From Adineta ricciae (taxonomy: Eukaryota > Rotifera > Eurotatoria > Adinetida > Adinetidae), in NCBI GenBank assembly GCA_905250025.1, contig CAJNOJ010000146.1, positions 124,001 to 188,000 of the forward strand: DNA of 64,000 nucleotides, given 5' to 3'. Below are positions 32,922-44,246 of the stretch, piece after piece. Numbering within the stretch: position 1 is the first letter of the stretch; the number at the start of each line of letters is the position of its first letter. The position numbers and the translations under genes are program-made. The notes under the pieces are model-generated. The model worked only from the letters and a program-made list of their open reading frames with translations. It had not been told where the DNA came from and ran no database searches.

Positions 32922-33845
32922 ATGGGACCATTCCGAGGAGGTGAATAATCATCGAGCAATGCTTTGTTCAACTGTTTATTTCTTATCTTTAGGACGTGGA
33001 GATTCTAGAGGAGGAGGTGGTAGTCGCGGTCGAGGCGGCGGCGGAGGAGGTTTCCGTGGTCGTGGAGGAGGTGGTGGAGGATTTCGAGGCGGTGGCGGTG
33101 GCCGAGGTAATCGAGAGCCCGAAGGTCCTCCTGAAAGTGTTGTTGGTAAGACCAACGAACTTTGTTCTCAAATCTCAATTACCCTTTGATTTGATTTTCA
33201 TTAGAACTTGGAACATACGCTCATCCATGCGAAAGTCAACTTGTATGCAAGGCAACAAACGACATGATTCCATACTTTAATGCTGGCGTATTTCTTGAAA
33301 ATAAACAGCAAATTGGTAAAGTCGATGAAATTCTTGGTCCAATGAAAGAATATGTATGCGAAAAGGACATCCCTGACACGAACATGTATATATATATATT
33401 TTTATTTGTTACTCTAGTGGTTCTCCGTATCACTTTTGCAAAATATGAATCCAACCTCGTTCAAAAAGAATGAGAAAGTATGTAGAAAGCGAGCGAGTAG
33501 ATGTGTGATAGAGAATACTAAGCCTTACCTTGCAGGTTTTCATTGATCCAAACAAACTGTTACCATTAGCTCGATTTTTGCCACGGCCACCAGGCACAAA
33601 ACCAACTGGAGGTCCAGGTGGTGGTGGAAGAGGTGGTCGAGGAGGAGGCGGTGGCGGCGGTAGAGGTAAGATATGATTCAGAAGACAATATCTTTGATTG
33701 GCATCGTTCGTATCTAGGAGGATTCCAACGTGGAGGCCGTGGTGGTGGAGGCCGAGGCGGTGGAGGTGGTTTTCGAGGTCGAGGTGGAAGCGGCGGCAGC
33801 CGTGGTGGCGGTGGCTTCCGAGGCGGCCGAGGACGTGGAAACTGA
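32922..33845 (+). CDS. GAR1: H/ACA ribonucleoprotein subunit GAR1
   Basis: Six exons join in phase: 32922-32940, 32993-33145, 33205-33353, 33418-33477, 33536-33665 and 33718-33845, giving 212 residues. Gly/Arg-rich (RGG) tails flank a central Gar1 domain with [26 protein letters not shown] and [22 protein letters not shown]1 is a core protein of H/ACA snoRNPs, which make pseudouridine in rRNA and snRNA, and of telomerase RNP in animals. The two RGG tails are made of near-identical GGC-rich codons, so the local base composition departs sharply from the A+T-rich surroundings. The gene converges with TMEM144 (151 bp between stops). Confidence 0.97.
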
Positions 33846-33996
33846 TATTAAAAAAAAGAATTTGTTTTCGTGTTTTGCCTGTTATTTGTCATTTTTTGTA
33901 TGACAATAATAATTCTCGTTGTTGTTTTTTTTCTATTAGTTATATACACAAAACAAACAACATGAAACCAAAAAAGACGAAGAATATTCTGTTCAT

Positions 33997-35170
33997 TTAA
34001 TGTGGGATCGGCTTAGAAAGCACGATAAGTACAGCTGAGATAATACGAAGTAAAGTTCCTCCAATGATAATCAGATAATTGCGTTGACCAGATATGTCTT
34101 TGAAATAAAAGATCGACCAAAAAATAGCAATTGTACCAGGCCCAATTGTTATCAATGGAAACGAGATTGTTTGACTGAGAACACTATTAGCAACGAGAAA
34201 GCCAGCTTGGGCTATGCCCCACATAATTCCAGAGAGAATTCCAGGAAAAATACTTGGAACATGAAGATATGGACGATTGCCTTTGTAAACAATGTAAATG
34301 ATAAAATAAAACATGGACGAAAAGAAAATGCCGGAATACATGGCAAAAACATAATGAAGACCATTTTTCGAGGCTGATTGATATTGACCGTACGGATGGT
34401 CTTGTATATAAGTGCTTGGAATGAAAATAAATCCGAAAAGAACGCCGGCTAGAATAGCAAGGAGGCAACCGATCACACGTAAATACATCTTTGTCGGTGG
34501 TGAAACAGGTGTTGTTGTTATTGTCGTTTCAATAAGTGCATCGTTACTTGTCGTTGTTACAATCGGTGGTGATGGATGAAGAATAGGCTGTCGTTCTTCG
34601 ATATCCACAGAAATTTCTTCCGGTCGAATCGTTCGTATCGCCAAAAAGACCGCTCCACTGATAGAAGCAATTGCTACACCAATATAGTTCAAATACGGTT
34701 TCTCAACATCCTCCGGAATCAGCCCAAACCAACCAAAATGTCCACTTGCCCATCCTACTCAAATGAATCAATAAGACGTAAACTACTCTAACTGTTGACT
34801 TACCGATAAGCATATTGGTTGTACACCAAAGTAACATGGACATTCCAAGACCATTGATGCGAATCACCAAAAGACTGAGAATATTTCCTGTTGTCCATAA
34901 AATGCCACCAATTAATACCAACGGGTAAAATTGTGGACTTTTGACGAATAAATCGATAACTAGGCCAGTGACCCAAATTCCACAACACATAAAAAATTGA
35001 AATGATAATCCATCACCGATGGGATATTTCCCTGCCGGAACGAGATTAGTGCCAAAGAATAGGACAGCAATGATTACAGACAGATAGCCAATCCATAGTG
35101 GTGTCGGAGTATCATCAGGCGGACGGCTAGTTGTTGTATTGAGCGCTGCGATGAGGAGATTTGTTGACAT
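33997..35170 (-). CDS. TMEM144: TMEM144-like multi-pass transporter
   Basis: Two exons, 34804-35170 and 33997-34754, give 374 residues. About ten hydrophobic segments are visible, five in each half, with a Ser/Thr-rich cytosolic loop between. Family signatures include LFFGTNLVPAGKYPIGDG in the first half, MLLWCTTNMLIGWASGHFGWFGL in the middle, and GILSGIMWGIAQAGFLVAN in the second. TMEM144 belongs to the drug/metabolite transporter group and has been proposed to carry sugars, but its substrate is not firmly known. The loop between the halves is Thr-rich (TTTSNDALIETTITTTP). Length is close to the vertebrate protein. Confidence 0.88.
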
Positions 35171-35495
35171 ACGCTGGTTTTGATAGAATCACATGGATTG
35201 AAGAAAAGAAGTATTTTTGTTTCTTTTCTGTATTTTACCTAGTCAATTTTATGCCGACAGAAAAACATCAAATAGTGAAGGAGGTGAAACGAGCGTCGCT
35301 AATAGATCATTTCCATATATGTATTTACATGTCGAGCTGTCCTTTATAGTGTAGTGGATATCACATTTCATTAATGTAAACGCACAGATAACGAATCACT
35401 TGACTGAAAGTCAGCTTAAATGTAAAAAAAGGAATGTTTATTCCTCTCTTATCAGCACATTCATATTCTGTTCTATGTGTCGATTGTGTTGTTAG
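35171..35495. other. Spacer between TMEM144 and the PhyH-like gene
   Basis: 325 bp. It contains a tRNA-like fragment near 35340-35400 (see findings) and, at its end, a TTGTTAG directly before the ATG at 35496, which would be an acceptor placed exactly at the start codon. Confidence 0.45.
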
Positions 35496-36498
35496 ATGGA
35501 GTCAGTGAAAAATCCACACCAAGCTCAAGATCATTTCGTTCTTCCAGAAAATAATCAACCACTGAAAGAACCCACAATAAAACTAACGCCGGAACAAGTC
35601 GATTTCTTCAGAACAAATGGATTTTTAAGTATTGATCATTTGATTGATGAAAATGAAGTAACATACATTCGTGATCAATATGATAAAGTACGCTCATTTG
35701 TTCTTTTTCATCGGAAAAATTTCATTTCTTCTCTTCTCAGTGGTTTGCAGCGAAACTAGGTCGAGAACACGGCAATTTCTTTGATTTACTCTCTGAAGAT
35801 ACCGATGACCGAGAAGCGGTTGCACCTCAACTCTTATGGCCATCAATCTACGGGAAAACTATGACAGGATTTGATCTATACAGTACTCAAATGTATGCTA
35901 ATGCATATGAAGTTTGCAAGAGTTTACTGGGCGAGGCCACAGAATTCAAAGGAGTATGACGAATCTAAATTTCAAATGCCAATTTTCTTCTCTAACATGT
36001 CTTCACTAGGATCATGCGATACTGAAACCACCATCAGTCAATTCTTTACCGACTCCATGGCATCAAGACGAGGCTTATTGGGATCCGACACTATCCTATG
36101 AATCCGTTGGTGTTTGGGTTGCTCTACAACCAACATCTGTTGAAAACGGTTGTATGCAATTCATTCCTGGTTCACATCGAGCAAGCGATGTGCTTCCACA
36201 CCACACACAAAATAATAATCCACGTATTCATGGTTTAGAAGTCGATACTCCTTCCGAATACACGAAAGAAATCGTTTCATGCCCGCTTCCGAGTGGTGGT
36301 GCAACATTTCATCACTGTCGCACTTTACATTACACGGACGCTAATACTTCGACTGAACCACGTCGTGCCTACACCTTACAATTTCAATGTAATACAACGA
36401 AACGTGATCAACCGCGATTGAATACCTGGAATGAGACAAAGACGACAGAACGAGAAAGACGTGCGAAAGAGAGCGGATGGAATCTTCGAGCACCCTAG
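35496..36498 (+). CDS. Phytanoyl-CoA dioxygenase-family oxygenase
   Basis: Three exons join in phase: 35496-35687, 35741-35953 and 36010-36498, giving 297 residues. The Fe(II)/2-oxoglutarate site is visible: PWHQDEAYW supplies the His and Asp ligands, GGATFHHCRTLH the distal His, and PRRAYTLQF the Arg that binds 2-oxoglutarate. ENGCMQFIPGSHR is a strongly conserved family segment. Such enzymes hydroxylate small lipophilic substrates; the substrate here is unknown. There is no obvious peroxisomal C-terminal tripeptide (it ends RAP) and no clear PTS2. The protein lacks the N-terminal region of peroxisomal PHYH and looks more like bacterial PhyH enzymes, so horizontal origin is possible but unproven. 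Its introns show it is fully integrated. Confidence 0.85.
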
Positions 36499-36619
36499 AA
36501 ATCGATTTCTATTGAACCAAAAATAATAACAAAAAAAAACAGGACTCATCATCATCTTCTTTTGTCTTTTATCATAAAAATGAATGAGAAAACGAATTAA
36601 AAAAATATTCGAGATTATA

Positions 36620-37456
36620 TTAAGCAAATGAGATACGAGGCGGCCATTGACCATTCATTAGTTCAGGTTGTTCGAGTTGAAGAATAATATTATCTGCTTC
36701 GTCATCACGTGATCGCCAATTGCGAAGAAATCTTCAAAGTAAGAGAAGAATAAAAGATTAATAACTTATCTTCTAACTTAGGAATTTATTCAATCTGCTA
36801 AGGATTAGTTCACATATGCTTATCTCATAAGCAAATTACTCATATGCTATTTGAATGTTAAATGTCATTTACATACCGGCGATAAGGAGTGTGATTTCTA
36901 TGATAATAAATTATACCGATGCCACCAATCACTACTACAGTGATAATTAGTGCAACGAATAACCACCAACCATGTCGTGTTGATGCTACGTTGGAAAAGA
37001 AAGAAAAAAAAGAGCTCTTCAATGATGATTATCATTTAGAAGACAGATCGTACATTTTGAGGGCACAGTACTTTCAACATCGGATGTCGTTAATTCACTG
37101 AGAGCAGTTGTTGTAGTTGATAAATTAGACGATACGGAAGTTTGCTCGACTGAAGTTGTTGTATTATTAGCATTATCAATGGTACTAGTCGTAGTAGAAG
37201 TAGTAGTAGAAGAAGAAAAAGAAGCGGTAGTAGTCACTGTCGTCGATCCATTTATAAATATAGTAGTCGAATTAGTTGTCATCACGGAAATAGACTTTGT
37301 TGTGATAATATTTCCATTTTCTAGTGAATCTGAGGAATCGGATTCACAGGAAATCACTAATAGAAGTAATAGTATGATGAACCCTGCAAATACATTATAA
37401 AACCAATGCTATTTCACATAACTGACTCGATGTAACTTACCATGCAATGATGTCAT
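36620..37456 (-). CDS. Mucin-like single-pass membrane protein
   Basis: I do not recognise this family. Read down from 37456: a first short exon (MTSLHG) joins an exon that completes a signal peptide (FIILLLLLVISC). It is followed by about 90 residues dominated by Thr and Ser with a few Asn (TTVTTTASFSSSTTTSTTT and similar), typical of O-glycosylated stalks. A further exon encodes one membrane helix near 36890-36985 (WWLFVALIITVVVIGGIGIIYY) and a basic stop-transfer (HRNHTPYRR). A last exon gives an acidic cytosolic tail ending PPRISFA. A cell-surface coat or adhesion role is inferred only from composition. The exact donor of the Thr-rich exon was not settled. Confidence 0.6.
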
Positions 37457-38341
37457 TTTTATATTTGGATGCATCGATGTACACGTATACACAGGTATGT
37501 TGCAATACACCGTATGCTTTCTTTTTATATTATCTAACTGTGTTGTTGTTTCGTGGCTCAAGGAGAATATTAATTGGTTTCTGAAAAAATTTCGAAACAA
37601 ATAATTTATAATAAAATCATAAATTTGATTCAAGAAAAACGAGCTCAATGAAATGAAAAAAATATTTCGACATGATATTTAAATGAGTAAAAATAATTGA
37701 TTGTACATTGTCTCAAGCGATGTTATTGGTGATTTGAAAAAAAAATACAAGAGAAAGAGAAAAAAACTGACGAAGAAAATGACACGTTCTTCTATTTTCT
37801 TTTTTTTTCTTCTCCTCCCCTGTAAAACGCGTCAATGACATCATGGTGATACAGAACTAAAAAGCATCAATAACGATCACAAGCCAAGAGTTGATTTTCC
37901 CTATGCGCAGTAGTATATAATTCCTCTTATGACTGTTGAAGAACATTTTGACGTCGTTTGCGTTTAATTCAACTAGTCATCTCTTCATTGTCAATCTCAA
38001 ATGCAAGATGTATTATCTTGACAATGGGATGTAATCATTAGCTTTTGAAAACGAGAATCGATTACAATATATAGACAAAGATATCTGTATTCGGGATCCA
38101 TCCTGTCATCGATCATTCAATAAAAAGGCAAACGAAGNGAAAGAATAATCAAACCTCATCCTATATTCTCTTCTTCTTCTTCTTCTCTATAGAGAAAACT
38201 GAATGTGATTCTTAATCTACTCTACTGTGTACACACAGATGGAGATGACAATCTTCTACATTTGAAAAAGAAGAGAATATTCAATAGAGAATTTAATCTC
38301 GGTCAAACTGGAACGAGGTGATAGCATAGTGACAAGTTCTC
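37457..38341. other. Spacer with one ambiguous base
   Basis: About 885 bp, A+T-rich. It has a CTT-type microsatellite near 38168-38187 and one ambiguous base (n) at 38138. No coding potential or RNA gene is apparent. Confidence 0.45.
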
Positions 38342-38902
38342 ATGGGTTCGATGTCATCTACTTGCTGTGGACGTCAACAACGGCCAAAGTTGATCACTAT
38401 TATCCATGATGGATCAGCTCAAACAAGATATCCGCTGACAAGCTGCTTGAAGAATTCATTTTATCATCCGCAGCATACAAACAGAAACTCCATGGTACGC
38501 TTCCGTTCCGCTGATGTCAATAAATCATCCCAGAATTATGTTTCGATCCGAACTGAGCCACTACGAGTACGATCAAGACCATCTATTCTTCGCAATATAT
38601 CCAGTCAATACACCACAAATAATTCATCACATCGAGTAAGACGTTCAGCATCGATGCCAGTCAATACATTTGTAATCGACATTTCCAAAAGACAAGTTCG
38701 GGTTGGTCAACCAGTTTCCATGAATATTCGACATGTCGTTTTCGATGTATCTGAAGACTCATCTCCGACGACAGATCCTACCTGCACAAAAAACAATCTC
38801 CTCGAATCTATCCCAAGAGTCTGCGATAAATATCCCAGTCTACTCAACAGCAATTGTCGTCAAGCAATTCGCAAAACACTTCACACGAATTTTCAAATAT
38901 GA
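38342..38902 (+). CDS. Orphan basic protein with N-myristoylation signal
   Basis: I do not recognise this gene. A single exon encodes 186 residues. The N-terminus MGSMSSTCC has Gly2 and Ser6, which fit the N-myristoylation consensus, followed by two Cys that could be palmitoylated; the protein may therefore attach to membranes. The rest is rich in Arg, Ser and Asn with no hydrophobic segment. A VRFRSADV motif resembles PP1 docking sequences (RVxF-like), and SRPSILRNIS and VRRSASMP look like basophilic kinase sites. The open frame is long for non-coding DNA of this composition, but without homology it could be spurious. No introns are evident, unlike most neighbours. Confidence 0.5.
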   Translation: MGSMSSTCCGRQQRPKLITIIHDGSAQTRYPLTSCLKNSFYHPQHTNRNSMVRFRSADVNKSSQNYVSIRTEPLRVRSRPSILRNISSQYTTNNSSHRVRRSASMPVNTFVIDISKRQVRVGQPVSMNIRHVVFDVSEDSSPTTDPTCTKNNLLESIPRVCDKYPSLLNSNCRQAIRKTLHTNFQI

Positions 38903-39578
38903 TTATGAAAACTCTATCTCGTACTTCTACCTTGCTGCTACTGTCTCTTTCTTCTTCTTCTTCTTTTTCTCTGCCGTTTATGACAATAAATTGTCCCATT
39001 CGTAATATTCCGTTTGTTCGATTGATTGATAGTATCTTGTCCTTCAAATATACGGCACATCTAAATTATTTACTTCAGGCGATTTTGCACTTGAAAATTG
39101 ATCATTAGTGTTTTTCGTCATAGTTAATGATTCAATCAAAACAATCATTTGAAAAAATCATAATATTATCATTGTCGAGGTGTGTTTTGCTGTTTACCTA
39201 TTTCTCCATTATTTCATCATATTACGAACATTGGGATAACCGAGACAATTTGTCATGTGGTCACCTGAAAAGGTGGATTTTTGACATCATACAAAATCTC
39301 CCCTGAAACACTAAACACAGGATATTTATCTGGCCTGTGATCATGATTTGAAGTCAAAAGGATATTGATCGACATGTCATTTTCTCAAACTATGCATACA
39401 GATGAAACAAAAGCAAAAACGTGTATTGGATACGCATGGTGGGGTGTGTCTCCTACGCGTTTGTATAAAAAAAACGTTTTTTGTATTCATCTCATTCATT
39501 TTTGTGTGGATATTTCTTTTAAACGCAATCGATCGTGACTTTGCGAGCAGTTCACAAAAACGAACGAAAAGGATAACA
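38903..39578. other. Spacer upstream of histidine ammonia-lyase
   Basis: About 680 bp. The HAL frame is open for 177 nt upstream of the chosen ATG and begins MKQKQKRVLDTHGG with a hydrophobic run, but HAL is cytosolic, so this part is taken as 5' UTR. A TCT/CTT microsatellite lies near 38943-38972. Confidence 0.45.
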
Positions 39579-42546
39579 ATGGTCATTCGTGTACCTGTGA
39601 CAATTCATGGCATGCCGGACAAGTTTCTCATCGTCTGCGAGTCAGGAAAGGAAACTATACGATGGTTATGCGAGACAGCTTACAAACAGTTTGGTGGTAA
39701 ATATATACCTCAAATGAAACCGAATAATTTTGTTGCGCGACGTATGGCTGATCGATGTTTGTTGTCATTGAATGATCTTGTCCGTGATGCGTTGAAAGAC
39801 GATGAACCCGTTGAAATCGGTAAAATTTGTCCGATTAATCGAGTTAACATTAAGTTTTCGAGTTAGATACGTTGAAACGACTGGATGATGACGATTCATT
39901 TAGTGCAGCGACGTAAGTTTTTCAGATGTCGACTGATTCTCTTTCTAACTGGCTCATACACTTGTCTTTAGAGATGAGCAACGGCGCGTATGTTCTGTAC
40001 GGTATGAAAATAATACGAAAGAAAAGGGTTTGTTTAGGTTGTTGTACTTGACGGTTATCATTTGAAATGCAGTGATCTGGTTCGTCTTGGAACGGGTGAT
40101 TATCAAATTGAAGTATGTCTGTCGTAAACGTATTCTGCCTTTGTCTATATTTCTTCTATCACATAGTTACCACCTGAAACATGGAGTGTAATTAACAAAG
40201 CACGACAAGTTGTTGACGATATTATCGATAATAAAAAAGGTTTGATTGTACGATCGAATCAAAAGAAAGAGCATAGCATCTGTTTCTAGTCGTTTATGGT
40301 GTCAATACTGGTTTTGGTTCGTTTGCAACACGGATAATCCCAAACGACAAACTAGCGTATGTTTGAACTAGGAAATAAATTGATTCGTTTAAGTAAGGAT
40401 GTATATATATATAGCGACCTGCAATCACGTTTGATTGTCTCGCATTGTGCTGGTGTTGGTGATCCCTTAACAATCGAACGAGCGCGAATGATGTTCGCAT
40501 TGAGAATAAATATTCTTGCTAAAGGATATTCGGGTATATCTGAAGATACATTGCACCGCATTATTGCTGCATTCAACAGTAAGAAATAGATTTATCAGAT
40601 CGGATGGTACAGTCAATCTTTCTTTACATAGAATCGTGCATTCCGGAAATTCCATCACAAGGAACAGTAGGTGCTTCGGGTGATTTGGCACCATTGGCAC
40701 ATCTAGCAGCAGGTTATATATTAGGATTAAGAAGCGAAGGGAGTTTTGTTTCAAAGTTAAACATATTTTTGTAATAGGCGTGATGGGTGTAGGACGCATG
40801 TGGTCACCAAAAACAGGTTGGGGTAATGCATGTGACGTTTTGCTAGAGAATGGCTTGGAACCAATCCAATACAAGCCGAAAGAAGTAATTGCGATTTGAT
40901 CGATTTACTTCCACTTATATCAATATCATTAGGGTTTAACAATGATCAATGGTACACAGTTTATCACTTCATTGGGGGCGGAAGGTAAAATATACTTCTG
41001 ATTTTAATTGATTTGCTACATTTCTTTTCTTTTAATGTAAATAGGTGTAGAACGAGCTATTGCTCTAGCTCGGCAAGCAGATATTGTCGCTGCTTTGAGT
41101 ACAGAAGCATTGCGCGGCACTGTGAGACACTTGCATCCAAGTGAGTGCCATGGCTACGTCCAATTTTTTTCCGATATGAATTTAATTTTCAATAGATCTC
41201 CATGCATGTCGACCACATAATGGACAAAATCTTGTCGCACAACGATTACGTTCATTGTTAAGTTCTCAACTTTATCCATCAGACATTTTTGACAGTCATG
41301 TCAATTGTGGTAAAGTACAAGATGCTTATTCCATTCGATGTATTCCACAGGTTCGTGGCATTTTGACATAGTTCCTGCTCTTATGCAATATCATTCTAGG
41401 TGCATGGAATTTCGTGGGATACGATCAAATTTGTACAACATATCATAACAACTGAGATGAACAGTGCAACGGACAATCCATTGGTGTTCACAGACACTGG
41501 TGCAGTTATCTCGGGTGGTAATTTCCATGGAGAATATCCGGCTAAAGTAGATTCTGTTTTCGATCGTATACAAAACTGCTTTGATTTTACTCAGGCATTG
41601 GATTATCTCGCAATTGGCGTTCATGAAATTGGTAGTTTAAGTGCCTGTCGTATGGAACGATTAGTGAATCATGGAATGAGTGGTTTACCAGCATTTTTAA
41701 CACTCGAAGGAGGTCTCAATTCTGGTTTCATGATTGCACACTGCACTGCTGCAGCTCTCGGTAAATTCTAATTCTTTTCAAAGATGAAATCTTCAATATA
41801 ATACTTATTCGAAATATTTTAGTTTCGGAAAATAAAGTTCTATGTCATCCATCATCAGTAGACAGTATTTCGACAAGTGCTGGCCAAGAAGATCATGTCT
41901 CTATGGGCGGATGGTCAGCTCGAAAAGCATTGAAAGTGATCGATAACGTCGAAATTTGTGAGTGAAAATATTGTATTAAAAAGATAATTATAGATAGATG
42001 TTCGATGATCTCGATAGAACTAAGCAGTCATTATTTCCGCTGAAGTTTCTAAGCTTTCTCCCGACAATCTCAGATGACACATACAGATATGCTCAAGAAT
42101 GTTCTTATCGAACGGAAACGAGAAAGTTCATCTTATATCTTGATTTCTAGTGATGGCCATTGAATTGCTAATGGCATGTCAAGCAATCGATCTCCTTGAA
42201 CCTTTAAAATCAACAGCACCATTACAGGCTGTTCACAATCTCGTGCGACAATCCATTCCGTATGTGTATTGCTCATTCATTTGTATCTAAGCTTGTTTTC
42301 ACAGGACTTGGGATAAAGATCGATTTATGGCGCATGACATCGAAGCATCGACTCGTATTATCAAATCTGGTGTTGTAAGTATTGAATGGATTCCATGTTG
42401 TGCTCTGGACGTTCATTCATTGTTTGTTCATCTAGATTTGGCAAATTGCGAAACCATTCATAGAAGAATATCTGGATTGGTGTTATCACAAGAAAGATGG
42501 AGAACCATTACCAAAATCATCGTCATCCGAAAATTGCTGTCATTGA
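39579..42546 (+). CDS. HAL: Histidine ammonia-lyase
   Basis: Eighteen exons, most introns 48-75 bp: 39579-39819, 39867-39912, 39972-40001, 40073-40112, 40167 onward, a short exon starting about 40291, 40415-40578, 40632-40712, 40778-40884, 40933-40984, 41045-41140, 41196-41350, 41400-41546, 41595-41760, 41823-41957, 42151-42259, 42305-42374 and 42436-42546. The MIO prosthetic group forms from Ala-Ser-Gly in [12 protein letters not shown]. The active-site Tyr is in [10 protein letters not shown], and [19 protein letters not shown] and [16 protein letters not shown] complete the site. The enzyme removes ammonia from histidine to give urocanate, the first step of histidine breakdown. The N-terminal ubiquitin-like region matches animal HAL. 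Exon 3 is only 30 nt, and the 48-nt intron at 41547-41594 is stop-free and in frame. AATAAA lies at 42614. Confidence 0.96.
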
Positions 42547-42613
42547 ACGATTTTTCTTTTGTATGGTTTCATTCGTTTGCACTTATAAAACAAACTGTCA
42601 ATCAGAATAATTT

Positions 42614-42619
42614 AATAAA
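42614..42619 (+). terminator. Polyadenylation signal of HAL
   Basis: AATAAA 68 nt after the HAL stop at 42546 and about 125 nt before the next ATG on the same strand. Confidence 0.5.
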
Positions 42620-42742
42620 TGAATTTTCTTTTATTCCGACGATTATCGAGCTGTCATTTTCATCAGATTAGAACAAGACGAGAAGAAAAGAGCACATTGT
42701 TGTCTGCGTTCGAATTCTTGCGATAGATTTACTCAAAGAAAC

Positions 42743-44246
42743 ATGCAGTCTAGATTGGCGTTGATTGTCTACTTGAAATTCTCGATGATAGCAAACCTTT
42801 TCGGAAAAGATCATACACTCGCAGAGAAGAATCGCCTACGTATTAAATCACTCTATGAGGATCATCTATTGATTCGACCGTCGACGAATAATGCAAGTCC
42901 CACAGTCGTTGCTATTGGTGTAGCGATCATGGAAGTGATCGGAATCGACCCTCAAAAACAGGTTCGTGGGAAAAAGAAGATTGAACTTGATTTAACAAAT
43001 TTTGTCTTCGAAGGTTATTATGTTGAATGCGAATATCGAGTTGAAATGGTGTGATGATTTATTACATTGGAATTCCAGTGAGCATCCGTGCTTGGGCAGA
43101 CGAAACCGTACGGAGATCTTTTTTACTCCACATGAAATTTGGACGCCGGACATCGTGGCAATCAATGGACCAGGAAAATTACTGGAAAAAGATCCGAGAT
43201 ATTTCTATCCCGTTCTTGTTGTCTGTACTGGTCACGTAAAGTGGTCCTATCAATACAAATTAGTTTCGTTTTGTGAAGTTAACGTTCGCAATTTTCCATT
43301 CGATCGACAGTACTGCTCGATTCTTTTACAATCAACTATCTTCGATACAAGTCAATTAAAACTTCGTACATTGTACAAAGTCGTCAGATTATATAATCTG
43401 ATCAAAACCGAATGGGAAATAACTCACGCTACAATTCAAGAAGTCGATTTGTATAATCCGCATTATCAACGAAATTTTAGTACAATTAAAATTGATATCG
43501 AACTCGAACGTTTCTCGCGGTTTTATGTGATTAAAATCATCTTACCATTTTCAATCATTTCTTCACTGGCGCTGTTCTCATTCTGTTTGCCAACTGACAG
43601 CGGCGAAAAGGTGGCATTGACAGTCAGCGTTCTATTGTCATTATCCATCTATCTGCAGACGATTTCGGATTATGTACCAAAGACTGAAAGCGGCTTTTCG
43701 ATTATCACCTTGTATTCAAACATCATCTTTGGATTCGTGTTTCTCTCGTGCATTTTCAATATATTCACCGTCTTTATTTATTACCACGAGCAATATTCGA
43801 TGAAGCATCGAAAGATTCAAAACGAACAACGTGGTACGTTGACAACTATTCACGAATCGTTAGTGGAGTTGAACAAACAGCGATGGACATTTCTTCATAA
43901 ACGTCGAAATTTGAGAGAGCATTTGCCTGAACAAACAAATCTCGAAGGTCTTCAAATCCTATACGATATTCGATACATTCGGCAAGTCCTCATGAATTTT
44001 CTCGTCGGACAAGATCCGGTCGACATTCGATACAATCTGTTCCATTCCGAATGCTCGCTCAAACAAATCGCCGTGCTCATCGATCGAATACTGTTCTTCA
44101 TCTATCTCGTCTCCATGCCGCTGAGTGTTATTGTCCTATTACAAGGCAGTCAACAATCCCGCTTACCATCCGAAACCAATCAAATGCTCGATCTACGTAA
44201 GTCAACTATTGATCCTATGCCAATCTTTCGTGGCTGTCCGACGTGA
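42743..44246 (+). CDS. Orphan nicotinic-type Cys-loop channel subunit
   Basis: Two exons, 42743-42961 and 43014-44246, give 483 residues. The Cys-loop is FCEVNVRNFPFDRQYC (13 residues between Cys). M1 (YVIKIILPFSIISSLALFSF) follows, and M2 begins GEKVALTVSVLLSLSIYLQT, with the GEK entry and central Leu of cation-selective nicotinic receptors. M3 and a loop of about 100 residues precede M4 (IAVLIDRILFFIYLVSMPLSVIVLL). Two nicotinic ligand-site features are missing: there is no vicinal Cys pair in loop C, and the Trp expected in loop B (family GSWSYGG) is replaced by STIFDTS. It is therefore a non-alpha or orphan subunit. The signal peptide is weak, so an upstream exon cannot be excluded. It lies 197 bp after HAL on the same strand. 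Confidence 0.85.

Noticed and set aside
33618..33845. Extra open frames over the GAR1 C-terminal Gly/Arg region.
   Set aside because: The GGC-rich repeats leave alternative frames open; the GAR1 frame is fixed by exon phases and family motifs.
39402..39578. N-terminal extension of HAL with a hydrophobic stretch.
   Set aside because: In frame and open, but HAL is cytosolic and the ATG at 39579 starts the region that matches the family; the extension is probably 5' UTR.
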